DNA of 64,000 bases from Streptomyces sp. NBC_01707 (GTDB lineage: Bacteria > Actinomycetota > Actinomycetes > Streptomycetales > Streptomycetaceae). The position numbers and the translations under genes are program-made. This document shows, one piece after another, positions 1-9,721 of the stretch (within the stretch, counting starts at the first letter, position 1; each line of letters begins with the position of its first letter). The stretch lies in the NCBI RefSeq assembly GCF_041438805.1, contig NZ_CP109190.1, forward strand, positions 7,998,001 through 8,062,000, read 5' to 3'. The notes below the pieces were generated by a model, which was not told where the DNA came from, did not search any database, and saw only the letters and a list, made by a program, of their open reading frames with translations.

Positions 1-194
1 GTCGTACGTGTGACGGAAGTTGGGGCCGTTCCGCCTGTTCCTCGGGACCTGGTTGCGACCCGCGGGACCTGCGCGTTTGAAGCTACCTGACCCCTTGTCA
101 CCAGGTCCAGGGAAGATGATCGCGAATGGTTGAAAGCTGTTCGGGTACTGTCTGTGGGTAAGGCAGGTTCCACTTGCCCGGGACTCCCGTACGC

Positions 195-1750
<1,556 letters not shown>

Positions 1751-1783
1751 TCACGCGTTCCCGGCAGCGCCGGGAGACGACGA

Positions 1784-1823
1784 GGAAGAGGTCCGGGCCA
1801 CCGACGCGGCCCGGACCTCTTCC
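1784..1823. terminator. Bidirectional terminator between guaB1 and SGNH hydrolase
   Basis: A 16-bp inverted repeat (1784-1799 and 1808-1823, arm GGAAGAGGTCCGGGCC) lies between the stop codons of two converging genes. There is no U-tract, as is usual for Streptomyces terminators, so it can serve both strands. Confidence 0.75.
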
Positions 1824-1844
1824 GTCGGCGGGGGAGCACGCCGC

Positions 1845-2834
1845 TCAGCAGTCCCCTGCGTAGGGCGTGAGCGCCTTCGTGACGGCCGCCGCCAGACGCG
1901 CGTGGCCGGCGTCGTCAGGGTGCAGGCCGTCCGCCAGATGTTCCGGCCCGAGGACATCGCGTCCCGGCAGCACGGACAGCCGGGAGTCGCCGGCGCTGAC
2001 GAGGTCGGCACCGGCCTCCTCCAGCGCCGTCCGCAGCTCGCGCAGAGTGGCCCCGAGGGCATTCGGGGTGTCCTCGGCCTCCGGGCACACGAGCGGTGAG
2101 ATGAGCAGCAACGGTGTCCCGGGGTGGCCCGCGCGCACCAGTGTGATGAACGCGCGCACCGTCTCGTACAGCAGCGGCGCCGAGAACGGCACTCCTGACC
2201 AGCAGTTCGTACCGAACGCCAGCGTCAGTACGTCGGCCCGGAGCGCCGCGATCTGCTCGGCGACGCACAGCTCACCGCGCGCCGACCCGGCGTACCCCAG
2301 ATTGACCGCGTCCAGCCCGAGCGCACGGCCGGCCACCGCGGGCCACGCGTGGGCGGGGCGCGTGGACCACCAGCCCTCGGTGATCGAATCGCCGTGCACC
2401 ACCCACCGCGGCTGCGCCGGCGCGGGCAGCAGCGTGCCGCCCACCGCCCGCACGCCGAGGATCAGCGGGGACTGTCCCTGCGGCGGATGAACCGTGAACG
2501 GGCCTTCCCCGGGCGGGAGTTTGAGCACGGCGACCGCCTCCTCGGCGGGCTCCGCGAAGATCTCCGCCACGCACCGGTCGCCCTGCCAGAGTGCGAACAC
2601 ATGCGCGAGGTCGTGCAGCGCGTCCGCCGGGTCGGGCACGGTGGCGCGGTAGCGGATCTCCACCGCACGCGCGCCCGGTGCCAGGAACTCCAGCCGTACC
2701 CCGATGGGCAGCCGCGCCCGCGCCCGGGTGTCCCACGGCAGCCGGGCCAGATCGGCCGGGTCGGCGCGTACCGTACGCACACCGTCCCGCCAGGCCACAC
2801 CGCGCAGAAAGGGTTCGGGGTCGAGCCAGGTCAT
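1845..2834 (-). CDS. SGNH/GDSL-family esterase
   Basis: The protein is 329 aa. An N-terminal beta-rich region (about 1-130) resembles the carbohydrate-esterase-like lobe seen before the catalytic domain in this type. The GDS block is at about 148-150 (VVHGDSITEG), a GTN block occurs in AFGTNCW, and the C-terminal D..H pair in DGLHPDDAGH completes an SGNH catalytic set. The start at 2834 is chosen because GGAG lies a few bases upstream; the frame stays open further upstream but without a ribosome site. No signal peptide is visible, so it is probably cytoplasmic. It is divergent from the Lrp regulator. The substrate cannot be read from the sequence; an acyl or acetyl ester is likely. Confidence 0.8.
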   Translation of the reverse strand: MTWLDPEPFLRGVAWRDGVRTVRADPADLARLPWDTRARARLPIGVRLEFLAPGARAVEIRYRATVPDPADALHDLAHVFALWQGDRCVAEIFAEPAEEAVAVLKLPPGEGPFTVHPPQGQSPLILGVRAVGGTLLPAPAQPRWVVHGDSITEGWWSTRPAHAWPAVAGRALGLDAVNLGYAGSARGELCVAEQIAALRADVLTLAFGTNCWSGVPFSAPLLYETVRAFITLVRAGHPGTPLLLISPLVCPEAEDTPNALGATLRELRTALEEAGADLVSAGDSRLSVLPGRDVLGPEHLADGLHPDDAGHARLAAAVTKALTPYAGDC

Positions 2835-2992
2835 CGGGTCTCCGTTCGGTAGGGGTGCGCACTGCACCCTTACCCCGCCGCGTCGCCCCGACGTCCGTAC
2901 GGCTCCGTCCTCCACCGCGTGTTCTACTTCGGGTGCGGCACGGTGTGCCGCAGTCCCCCGAACATCCATCGCAGAGAAGTGATCCACCTGAA

Positions 2993-3448
2993 GTGCGACT
3001 GAACGATCTCGACGAACGCATCGTCCACGCCCTTGCCGAGGACGCCCGCCGCTCCTACGCAGACATCGGCGCGATCATCGGCCTCTCGGCGCCCGCGGTG
3101 AAGCGCCGCGTCGACAGGCTGCGCGCCGAGGGGGCCATCACCGGCTTCACCGTACGGGTCGACCCGGCGGCGCTCGGCTGGGAGACCGAGGGGTACATCG
3201 AGATCTACTGCAGCCGCAACACCTCTCCGGAGGCGATCAAGAGCGGTCTGGCGCGCTATCCGGAAATCGCATCGGCCTCCACCGTCACCGGGGAGGCGGA
3301 CGCGATCGTCCAGGTCTTCGCCGCGGACATGCGCCACTTCGAGCAGGTGCTGGAGCGGATCGCGGGCGAGCCCTATGTGGAGCGCACCAAGTCGGTGCTG
3401 GTGTTGTCGCCGCTGCTGCGGCGGTACTCCTCGGGGACTCCGGGCTGA
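2993..3448 (+). CDS. Lrp/AsnC-family transcriptional regulator
   Basis: The protein is 151 aa from a GTG start. An N-terminal winged helix (LNDLDERIVHALAEDARRSY, then the recognition helix around LSAPAVKRRVDRL) is followed by the alpha-beta sandwich of the RAM effector domain (about 65-145). The GTG at 2993 gives the canonical DxxD..I beginning of the family; the frame is open upstream but that part has no family similarity. It precedes an amidase and an amino-acid monooxygenase on the same strand, so it is probably the local amino-acid-responsive regulator of those genes and perhaps of the divergent esterase. Confidence 0.87.
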   Translation: MRLNDLDERIVHALAEDARRSYADIGAIIGLSAPAVKRRVDRLRAEGAITGFTVRVDPAALGWETEGYIEIYCSRNTSPEAIKSGLARYPEIASASTVTGEADAIVQVFAADMRHFEQVLERIAGEPYVERTKSVLVLSPLLRRYSSGTPG

Positions 3449-3549
3449 TCACACAGGCGGTCGGCGACTCGCCGGCCCGTCATGTCGCGGCCGCGTGCAG
3501 GCACCGGGACAGGTGGTCCTCGGCGAGACCGAAATCACCCCTCTGACCT

Positions 3550-3623
3550 GCAACGACACTCCACGCAACGAATCACCGCCGCAGCGGTGGATCACGCAAT
3601 GGATCGACGGTCGACGCGCAACG
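3550..3623 (+). promoter_or_regulatory. Repeated GCAACG/GCAATG motifs, candidate Lrp-type operator region
   Basis: Four copies of GCAAyG occur in the 253-bp gap before the amidase gene, at about 3550, 3565, 3596 and 3618; three are extended as ACGCAA or GCGCAA. Lrp-family octamers bind arrays of weak sites, so this could be the operator region of the amidase-monooxygenase unit. The assignment is inference from clustering and context only. Confidence 0.3.
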
Positions 3624-3701
3624 CTCGCGCCTTGTCCGGCCGGAATCCCGGCCCGTACCGTCTATACGTCCCCGCTCAGCCCGCACCGCCCGAGGTCTGC
3701 C

Positions 3702-4499
3702 ATGCCGCCGTTGCGCACCGCCCTGCTCCAGAGCTCCGGACGTCCGGGCTCGGTGGCCGAGAACATCAAGGCGCTCGACGAGGCCGCCGGCCGCGCGGCA
3801 GCGGCCGGGGCCCGGCTGCTGGTCTGCCCCGAACTGTTCCTCACCGGATACGCCATCGGCGACGACGTGCCCCGGCTGGCCGAGCCCGCCGACGGCGCCT
3901 CCGCGCGGACCGTCGCCGACATCGCCGTACGGCACGGGCTCGCGGTCCTGTACGGCTACCCGGAGCGCGCTGACGAGCTGATCTTCAACGCGGCGCAGCT
4001 GATCGGCCCGGACGGCACCCGGCTCGCCAACTACCGCAAGACCCACCTGTTCGGCTGCTTCGAGCAGCAGTGGTTCACCCCCGGCGAGCAGCCCGTCGTC
4101 CAGGCCGAGCTGGACGGCGTACGCATCGGGATCATGATCTGTTACGACGTCGAGTTCCCGGAGAACGTGCGGGCGCACGCGCTCGCCGCCACCGACCTGC
4201 TGCTGGTGCCGACCGCGCAGATGCACCCCTTCCAGTTCGTCGCCGAGTCCGTCGTGCCGGTCCGTGCCTTCGAGAGCCAGATGTATGTCGCGTACGTCAA
4301 CAGGACAGGTCCGGAGGGCGAGTTCGAGTTCGTCGGGCTGAGCTGCCTGGCCGGCCCCGACGGCACCGTCCGTACCCGGGCCGGACGCGGCGAGGAGCTT
4401 GTCGTCGGCGATGTCGACCCGGAGTTCCTGAGCGCGTCCCGCGCCGCCAACCCGTATCTGCACGACCGCCGCCCCGGTCTGTACGGCTCCCTCGTCTGA
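3702..4499 (+). CDS. Nitrilase-superfamily amidase, DavA-like (omega-amino or guanidino acid amide hydrolase)
   Basis: The protein is 265 aa and has the carbon-nitrogen hydrolase triad: Glu44 in CPELFLTGY, Lys113 in YRKTHLFG and Cys147 in MICYDVEFPEN. The segment around these residues closely resembles, from memory, Pseudomonas DavA (5-aminovaleramide amidohydrolase), including LLVCPE.FLTGY.IG and YGYPERG. It starts at an ATG after a 253-bp gap and is followed 48 bp later by a DavB-like monooxygenase, the same enzyme pair that turns lysine into 5-aminovalerate. In Streptomyces an arginine 2-monooxygenase and a 4-guanidinobutyramide hydrolase have been described biochemically, so the substrate could be the amide from lysine or from arginine. 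The protein is cytoplasmic. Confidence 0.82.
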   Translation: MPPLRTALLQSSGRPGSVAENIKALDEAAGRAAAAGARLLVCPELFLTGYAIGDDVPRLAEPADGASARTVADIAVRHGLAVLYGYPERADELIFNAAQLIGPDGTRLANYRKTHLFGCFEQQWFTPGEQPVVQAELDGVRIGIMICYDVEFPENVRAHALAATDLLLVPTAQMHPFQFVAESVVPVRAFESQMYVAYVNRTGPEGEFEFVGLSCLAGPDGTVRTRAGRGEELVVGDVDPEFLSASRAANPYLHDRRPGLYGSLV

Positions 4500-4547
4500 G
4501 CCCGCGCCCTCCCGCCTTCTCTTTCCCGTGCAAGGAGTCCGTACCCC

Positions 4548-6254
4548 ATGACGTCCACGGTGCCCAACGCCGTCCAGCACACCGACGCGCAGCCGCCGAT
4601 CACCATGTTCGGGCCGGACTTCCCCTATGCCTACGACGACTTCCTGGCCCATCCCGCGGGGCTCGGCCAGATACCGGCGACCGAGCACGGCACCGAGGTC
4701 GCCGTCATCGGTGGCGGGCTCTCCGGCATCGTAGCCGCGTACGAACTGATGAAGATGGGCCTCAAGCCCGTCGTCTACGAGGCGGACCAGATCGGCGGGC
4801 GGCTGCGCACCGTCGGTTTCGACGGCTGCGACCCCGAGCTGACCGCCGAGATGGGCGCGATGCGCTTCCCGCCGTCGTCCACGGCGCTGCAGCACTACAT
4901 CGATCTGGTGGGCCTGCGGACCGAGCCGTTCCCCAACCCGCTGTCCCCCGCCACCCCGTCGACCGTCGTCGACCTCAAGGGCGAGTCGCACTACGCGGAG
5001 ACCATCGCCGATCTGCCGCAGGTCTACCGCGATGTGATGGACGCCTGGAACGCCTGCCTGGAGGAGGGCGCCGACTTCTCCGACATGAACCGGGCGATGC
5101 GCGAGCGCGACGTCCCGCGCATCCGGGAGATCTGGTCGAAGCTCGTCGAGAAGCTCGACAACCAGACCTTCTACGGCTTCCTCTGCGCCTCCGACGCCTT
5201 CAAGTCGTTCCGGCACCGCGAGATCTTCGGCCAGGTCGGCTTCGGTACCGGCGGCTGGGACACCGACTTCCCCAACTCCATCCTGGAGATCCTGCGGGTC
5301 GTCTACACCGAGGCCGACGATCATCACCGCGGCATCGTCGGCGGCAGCCAGCAGCTCCCCCTGCGGCTCTGGGAGCGCGAGCCGCAGAAGATCGTGCACT
5401 GGCCGCTCGGCACGTCGCTGTCCTCGCTGCACGACGGCGAGCCCCGCCCCGCTGTGACCCGGCTGCACCGCACCGCCGGGAACCGGATCACCGTCACCGA
5501 TGCGACCGGCGACATCCGCACCTTCCGTGCGGCGATCTTCACCGGCCAGTCCTGGCTGCTGCTCTCCAAGATCGACTGCGACGACGCCCTGTTCCCCATC
5601 GACCACTGGACGGCGATGGAGCGTACCCACTACATGGAGTCGTCGAAGCTGTTCGTTCCTGTCGACCGGCCGTTCTGGCTGGACAAGGCCGTCGACGACC
5701 GGGGGGTTCCCACGGGCCGGGACGTCATGTCGATGACGCTCACCGACCGGATGACCCGGGGTACCTACCTCCTCGACGACGGGCCCGACAAGCCGGCCGT
5801 CATCTGCCTCTCGTACACCTGGTGCGACGACAGCCTGAAGTGGCTGCCGCTCTCCCCGAACGAGCGGATGGAGGTCATGCTGAAGTCGCTCGGCGAGATC
5901 TACCCGGACGTCGACATCAGGAAGCACATCATCGGCAACCCGGTGACGGTGTCCTGGGAGAACGAGCCCTACTTCATGGGCGCGTTCAAGGCCAACCTGC
6001 CGGGCCACTACCGCTATCAGCGGCGGCTGTTCACCCACTTCATGCAGGACCGGCTGCCCGCCGACAAGCGCGGACTCTTCCTCGCGGGCGACGACATCTC
6101 CTGGACTGCCGGATGGGCCGAGGGCGCCGTGCAGACCGCGCTCAACGCCGTCTGGGGTGTGATGAGCCAGTTCGGCGGCGCCACGGATGCGACGAACCCC
6201 GGCCCCGGTGACGTCTTCGACGACATCGCCCCGGTCGAACTCCCGGAGGACTGA
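4548..6254 (+). CDS. Flavin-dependent L-amino acid 2-monooxygenase/oxidase, DavB-like
   Basis: The protein is 568 aa. The FAD-binding Rossmann motif is IGGGLSGIVAAYEL (Gly55-Gly60), followed by the GGRLRT arginine loop and, near the C-terminus, the second FAD motif GLFLAGDDISWTAGWAEGAVQ. N-terminal ITMFGPDFPYAYDDFLAHPAGLG and many blocks along the length match my recollection of Pseudomonas lysine 2-monooxygenase, not short monoamine oxidases. The expected reaction is oxidative decarboxylation of a basic amino acid to the omega-substituted amide plus CO2, with the upstream amidase hydrolysing the amide. The Lrp regulator, amidase and oxygenase probably form one catabolic unit. Whether lysine or arginine is the substrate cannot be decided here. 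Confidence 0.82.
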   Translation: MTSTVPNAVQHTDAQPPITMFGPDFPYAYDDFLAHPAGLGQIPATEHGTEVAVIGGGLSGIVAAYELMKMGLKPVVYEADQIGGRLRTVGFDGCDPELTAEMGAMRFPPSSTALQHYIDLVGLRTEPFPNPLSPATPSTVVDLKGESHYAETIADLPQVYRDVMDAWNACLEEGADFSDMNRAMRERDVPRIREIWSKLVEKLDNQTFYGFLCASDAFKSFRHREIFGQVGFGTGGWDTDFPNSILEILRVVYTEADDHHRGIVGGSQQLPLRLWEREPQKIVHWPLGTSLSSLHDGEPRPAVTRLHRTAGNRITVTDATGDIRTFRAAIFTGQSWLLLSKIDCDDALFPIDHWTAMERTHYMESSKLFVPVDRPFWLDKAVDDRGVPTGRDVMSMTLTDRMTRGTYLLDDGPDKPAVICLSYTWCDDSLKWLPLSPNERMEVMLKSLGEIYPDVDIRKHIIGNPVTVSWENEPYFMGAFKANLPGHYRYQRRLFTHFMQDRLPADKRGLFLAGDDISWTAGWAEGAVQTALNAVWGVMSQFGGATDATNPGPGDVFDDIAPVELPED

Positions 6255-6266
6255 CCGGCGTCACCC

Positions 6267-6294
6267 GGGCCGGCGGACGCTGAGCCGCCGGCCC
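6267..6294. terminator. Terminator hairpin after the monooxygenase gene
   Basis: A 10-bp perfect stem (GGGCCGGCGG at 6267-6276 with its complement at 6285-6294) sits between converging genes just after the monooxygenase stop. Confidence 0.6.
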
Positions 6295-6303
6295 CGGCCC
6301 CGG

Positions 6304-6337
6304 CCAGGCACCGGCACCGGCCAGGCACCGGCACCGG
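6304..6337. repeat. Two tandem 17-bp repeats
   Basis: The unit CCAGGCACCGGCACCGG occurs twice in perfect tandem (6304-6320, 6321-6337), itself built from smaller GGCACC steps, in the non-coding gap between two convergent genes. It looks like a slippage-prone tract; no function is implied. Confidence 0.7.
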
Positions 6338-6400
6338 CATCGGCAGACGGTGCCCGGATGTGCCGCCCTCGCGGTGCGGTGGCCTTCGCAGGGTGCCTGG

Positions 6401-7120
6401 TCAGCGGAACGGAGTGAGCAGACAGCGCCCGACCAGACCCGCACCCGCGTCCATCCGCTGCCGGAACTCCTCGGCGAGCAACGGGAGATCACGCAGCCGC
6501 CACAGCACCCGGGCCGCCGACCACGCCGCCTCACGGGCCCGGTCCAGACTCCATGACCCCAGCAGATGGGTCAGCGGATCCGCGACCTCCAGCAGATCGG
6601 GTCCCGGCATCAGGTCCTCCCGGATCTGCTCCTCCAGCATCGCGAGGAGATCGCCCACCTGGTCGAACTCGTCCTGCAGGTCCGGCGGAGCGCAGCGGAG
6701 CGTGCGGCAGGTGTCCACCACGGCGAGCGCCAGATCGTGGCCGATGTGTGCGTTGATCCCCGCCATCGCGAACTGCAGCGGCCGTACGCCGGGATGGTGC
6801 CGGTACTGGAACAGCGGGCGCCAGCAGTCGGGCGGACGGTGTCCCGCCGACGCAGCGTCGACCGCCGCGAGATAGCGCTCCGCGAACTTCACGTCCAGGG
6901 CGGCCGCGGCCGGCCGGTCAGGGAACGCGCCTTCGGTGATCTGCCGGTCGATGCTCTCGGTGACTGCCAGATAGACCCGGTTGAAGACCGCCACCCCGTC
7001 CACCGGCGGCCAGGAGGACTGAAGCTCACGCATCCGCCCGAGCACCGAGGTGACAGCGGGCGGCGCGGCGACGGGAGCGGCCCGGTCCGCGAACTGCTCC
7101 ATCTGCTTGAACTGCGCCAT
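6401..7120 (-). CDS. DUF5995-family protein
   Basis: The protein is 239 aa and predominantly alpha-helical, with the conserved core FAMAGINAHIGHDLALAVV in the middle and an aromatic WRPLFQY segment before it. This matches the actinobacterial DUF5995 family, for which I know no demonstrated function; the paired histidines of NAHIGHD suggest a metal or catalytic site, but that is inference. There is no signal peptide or membrane span. It lies alone between the monooxygenase (convergent) and the GalU remnant upstream on the same strand. Confidence 0.75.
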   Translation of the reverse strand: MAQFKQMEQFADRAAPVAAPPAVTSVLGRMRELQSSWPPVDGVAVFNRVYLAVTESIDRQITEGAFPDRPAAAALDVKFAERYLAAVDAASAGHRPPDCWRPLFQYRHHPGVRPLQFAMAGINAHIGHDLALAVVDTCRTLRCAPPDLQDEFDQVGDLLAMLEEQIREDLMPGPDLLEVADPLTHLLGSWSLDRAREAAWSAARVLWRLRDLPLLAEEFRQRMDAGAGLVGRCLLTPFR

Positions 7121-7261
7121 GGGGGCAGCGTCCCAGCCATGGGCCCGCGGTGGCGCCGACGGGCCCAGGGTTCATCGGAACGGGGGAACGACGGCAGAGC
7201 CATCGGTGTCCCGGACATGGGCCCCGGGGTGCATCGGACGGGGGAGCGCGGCGCTGCGCCG

Positions 7262-8143
7262 TCAGGTCGAAGGCGTCTCGCCGACGTCTTGCGCGAGCCT
7301 GCGCAGATGGGGGCCGTACTCCGGGTCGGCGAGCGCGGCGGCGAACTGGGCGGTGAGATAGGCCAGCGGGTTGCCGGTGTCGTACCACCGGCCCTCGATG
7401 ACCTGCCCGTACACGGGGTGGCCGGCCGCGTAGGCGTTGATCGCGTCGGTCAGGTAGACCTCGCCGGTGCGGTGCTCGTACCAGCGTTCCGTCTGTCGGC
7501 GCAGCTCGTCGACGATGCCGGGGGTCACGACGTATCCACCGATGGCCGCGTACGCCGACGGCGCGTCCTGCGGCTTCGGCTTCTCGACGAGGCCGGAGAT
7601 GCGCAGGAGCCCGTCGTTCATGTCCTCCCTGACGACGGGTACGCCGTAGCGGTGGGAGTCGGCGGGCTTCATCGGCATGAGCGCGAGTACGGGGCAGCTG
7701 GTCGCCTCGTACGCCTTGATCAGCTGCTGCGCACGCGGAGTCCCGGCGACGAAGACGTCATCGGGCCACAGGACCAGCATCGGCTCGTCACCGAGGTTCC
7801 GCGCCGCGTTGAGGACGGGGGTTCCGTTGCCGTACGGGCCGTGCTGGTCGAGGTAGGTGATGTGCCCGCGCCTGGACAGGTCGCCGACTTCCTCCACTGC
7901 GTCCGCGTACGCGTTCCTGCCGTCCGCGCGGAGCTGGGCGACGAGCGCGGGGTTGGGCCGGAAGTGGTCCTGGATCAGTCCCTTGCCGCCCGAGACGACG
8001 ATGGTGATGTCCGTGATGCCCGAGGCCACGAGTTCGCGCACGGTGTGTTCGATCACCGGCTTGTCACCGACCGGCAGCATCTCCTTCGGAATCGCCTTCG
8101 TGAGCGGGAGAAGGCGCGAGCCGAGGCCCGCAGCGGGGATGAC
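7262..8143 (-). pseudogene. GalU-type UTP-glucose-1-phosphate uridylyltransferase with lost 5' end
   Basis: Family similarity runs from 8143 to the stop at 7262. The nucleotide-binding signature IPAAGLGSR followed by LTKAIPKE is present just before MLPVGDKPVIEH, and the sugar-nucleotide core (LVLWPDDVF, EKPKP, YVVTPGIVDEL) is intact. Upstream of that signature, however, the frame meets a TGA about 12 codons earlier and no ATG, GTG or TTG lies between. The only in-frame start, the ATG at 8080 (272 aa), would omit the whole G-x-G-x-R loop, and the AAGGAG beside it is merely the PKE codons with no spacing. The missing beginning coincides exactly with the 3' end of the permease gene, which reads through in another frame. 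A deletion that joined the two genes explains this; the product is probably inactive unless frameshifting or a non-standard start is used. Confidence 0.72.
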
Positions 8144-9455
8144 TGGCGAAGGCCCGCAGCACGTGGTAGCCGGTGATCACGACGATGGTGCCGAGCGCGA
8201 TCCCGCTCAGCTCGAAATCGTCGGTGATCTTCAGGCTGACCCCGCCGACACCGATGATGATGCCCGCGGCGGCCGGTACCAGGTTCAGCGGGTTACGGAG
8301 GTCGACGTTGCCGCTCATCCAGATCTGGGCGCCCAGCAGGCCGATCATTCCGTACAGGATGACGGTGATGCCGCCGAGGACCCCACCCGGGATGGCCGCG
8401 ACGACCGCGCCGAACTTGGGGCAGAGCCCGAACAGCAGGGCGAAGCAGGCGGCGGCCCAGTATGCGGCGGTGGAGTAGACCCGGGTCGCGGCCATGACGC
8501 CGATGTTCTCGGAGTACGTGGTGTTGGGCGGGCCACCCACTGCGGTGGAGAGCATGGAGGCTGCGCCGTCCGCCGCGATCGCGGTGCCGAGCTTGTCGTC
8601 GAGCGAGTCACCGGTCATCTCGCCCACGGCCTTGACGTGCCCCGCGTTCTCCGCGATCAGCGCGATCACCACAGGGAGCGCGACCAGGATCGCGGACCAT
8701 TCGAAGCTCGGGGCGTGGAAGGACGGCAGTCCGATCCAGTCGGCCTTGGACACCGCCGACAGGTCGAGCCGCCAGTGGTCGACCGCTTCCGCGCCGCCCG
8801 CCGGTGAATGGATCTTGCCGAAGACCCGGTCCAGCACCCAGGACAGCACGTAACCGAAGACGAGACCGAGGAAGATCGCGATGCGCGAGAAGAATCCGCG
8901 CAGGCACACCACGGCCATACCGGTGAAGAGCATGACCAGCAGCGCGGTCCACTGGTCCTGCGGCCAGTACGTCGACGCGGTGACCGGTGCCAGGTTGAAG
9001 CCGATGAGCATGACGACGGCGCCGGTTACCACGGGCGGCATCGCCGCGTGGATGATCCGGGCACCGAAGCGCTGCACCGCGAGACCCGCGAGGAAGAGCG
9101 CCACGCCGACGACGAAGACCGCCCCGGTGACGACGGCGCTGTCCCCGCCACCGGCCCGGATCGTCGCGGCCACGCCGACGAAGGAGAGCGAACAGCCGAG
9201 ATAGCTGGGCACCCGGCCGCGCGTGGCGAGCAGGAAGATGGCCGTCGCGACACCGGACATCATGATCGCGAGGTTCGGGTCCAGCCCCATGAGCACCGGG
9301 GCGACGAACGAAGCGCCGAACATCGCGACCACGTGTTGGGCGCCGAGACCGAACGTACGGGGCCAGGAGAGCCGCTCGTCGGGCCGGACCACGGCCCCCG
9401 GCGCGGGGGTCTTTCCGTCGCCGTGCAAGGTCCAGCGCACGCCGAGGCCGCCCAT
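8064..9455 (-). CDS. NCS2-family uracil/xanthine permease with altered C-terminus
   Basis: The 463-aa protein has 12-14 hydrophobic segments and the family signature GPPNTTYSENIGV plus the transmembrane-8 motif ALIAENAGHVKAVGEMTG, typical of uracil:proton symporters (UraA type) in the cytoplasmic membrane. The start at 9455 has GGGAG ten bases upstream; the open frame continues upstream without family similarity. After TGYHVLRAFA the last ~25 residues are the GalU 5' region translated in the wrong frame, ending in a stop inside galU, so the native hydrophilic tail has been replaced. The transmembrane core is complete and the transporter may still work. Confidence 0.85.
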   Translation of the reverse strand: MGGLGVRWTLHGDGKTPAPGAVVRPDERLSWPRTFGLGAQHVVAMFGASFVAPVLMGLDPNLAIMMSGVATAIFLLATRGRVPSYLGCSLSFVGVAATIRAGGGDSAVVTGAVFVVGVALFLAGLAVQRFGARIIHAAMPPVVTGAVVMLIGFNLAPVTASTYWPQDQWTALLVMLFTGMAVVCLRGFFSRIAIFLGLVFGYVLSWVLDRVFGKIHSPAGGAEAVDHWRLDLSAVSKADWIGLPSFHAPSFEWSAILVALPVVIALIAENAGHVKAVGEMTGDSLDDKLGTAIAADGAASMLSTAVGGPPNTTYSENIGVMAATRVYSTAAYWAAACFALLFGLCPKFGAVVAAIPGGVLGGITVILYGMIGLLGAQIWMSGNVDLRNPLNLVPAAAGIIIGVGGVSLKITDDFELSGIALGTIVVITGYHVLRAFASHPRCGPRLAPSPAHEGDSEGDAAGR

Positions 9456-9721
9456 GGTCGCTCCCTGTGTGTCCGTGTGTGGGTCCGTGCGGTGCCCGGT
9501 GCCGTGTTCGTACGGGCCGGCGCCACCGCGGAGAAGATCAGCGCCATGGTAATGCCGGAGCGGCGTCGACCCGTGTCCGGGTTGCGTTGCGCGAGCCCCG
9601 CCCGAAGGTCCCATCCATGAATCGTGCGCGAAGCATTGTCACTCCGAACAGGCGGCTCTACGCTCGCACGGTCTTGCTCGTGAACATCATTCATATATCT
9701 GATTCATGAGGGGAGTGCTCG

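Noticed and set aside
3573..6038. About 820-codon reverse frame opposite the amidase and monooxygenase genes
   Set aside because: It is a shadow of the two well-supported genes on the plus strand with no recognisable domain.
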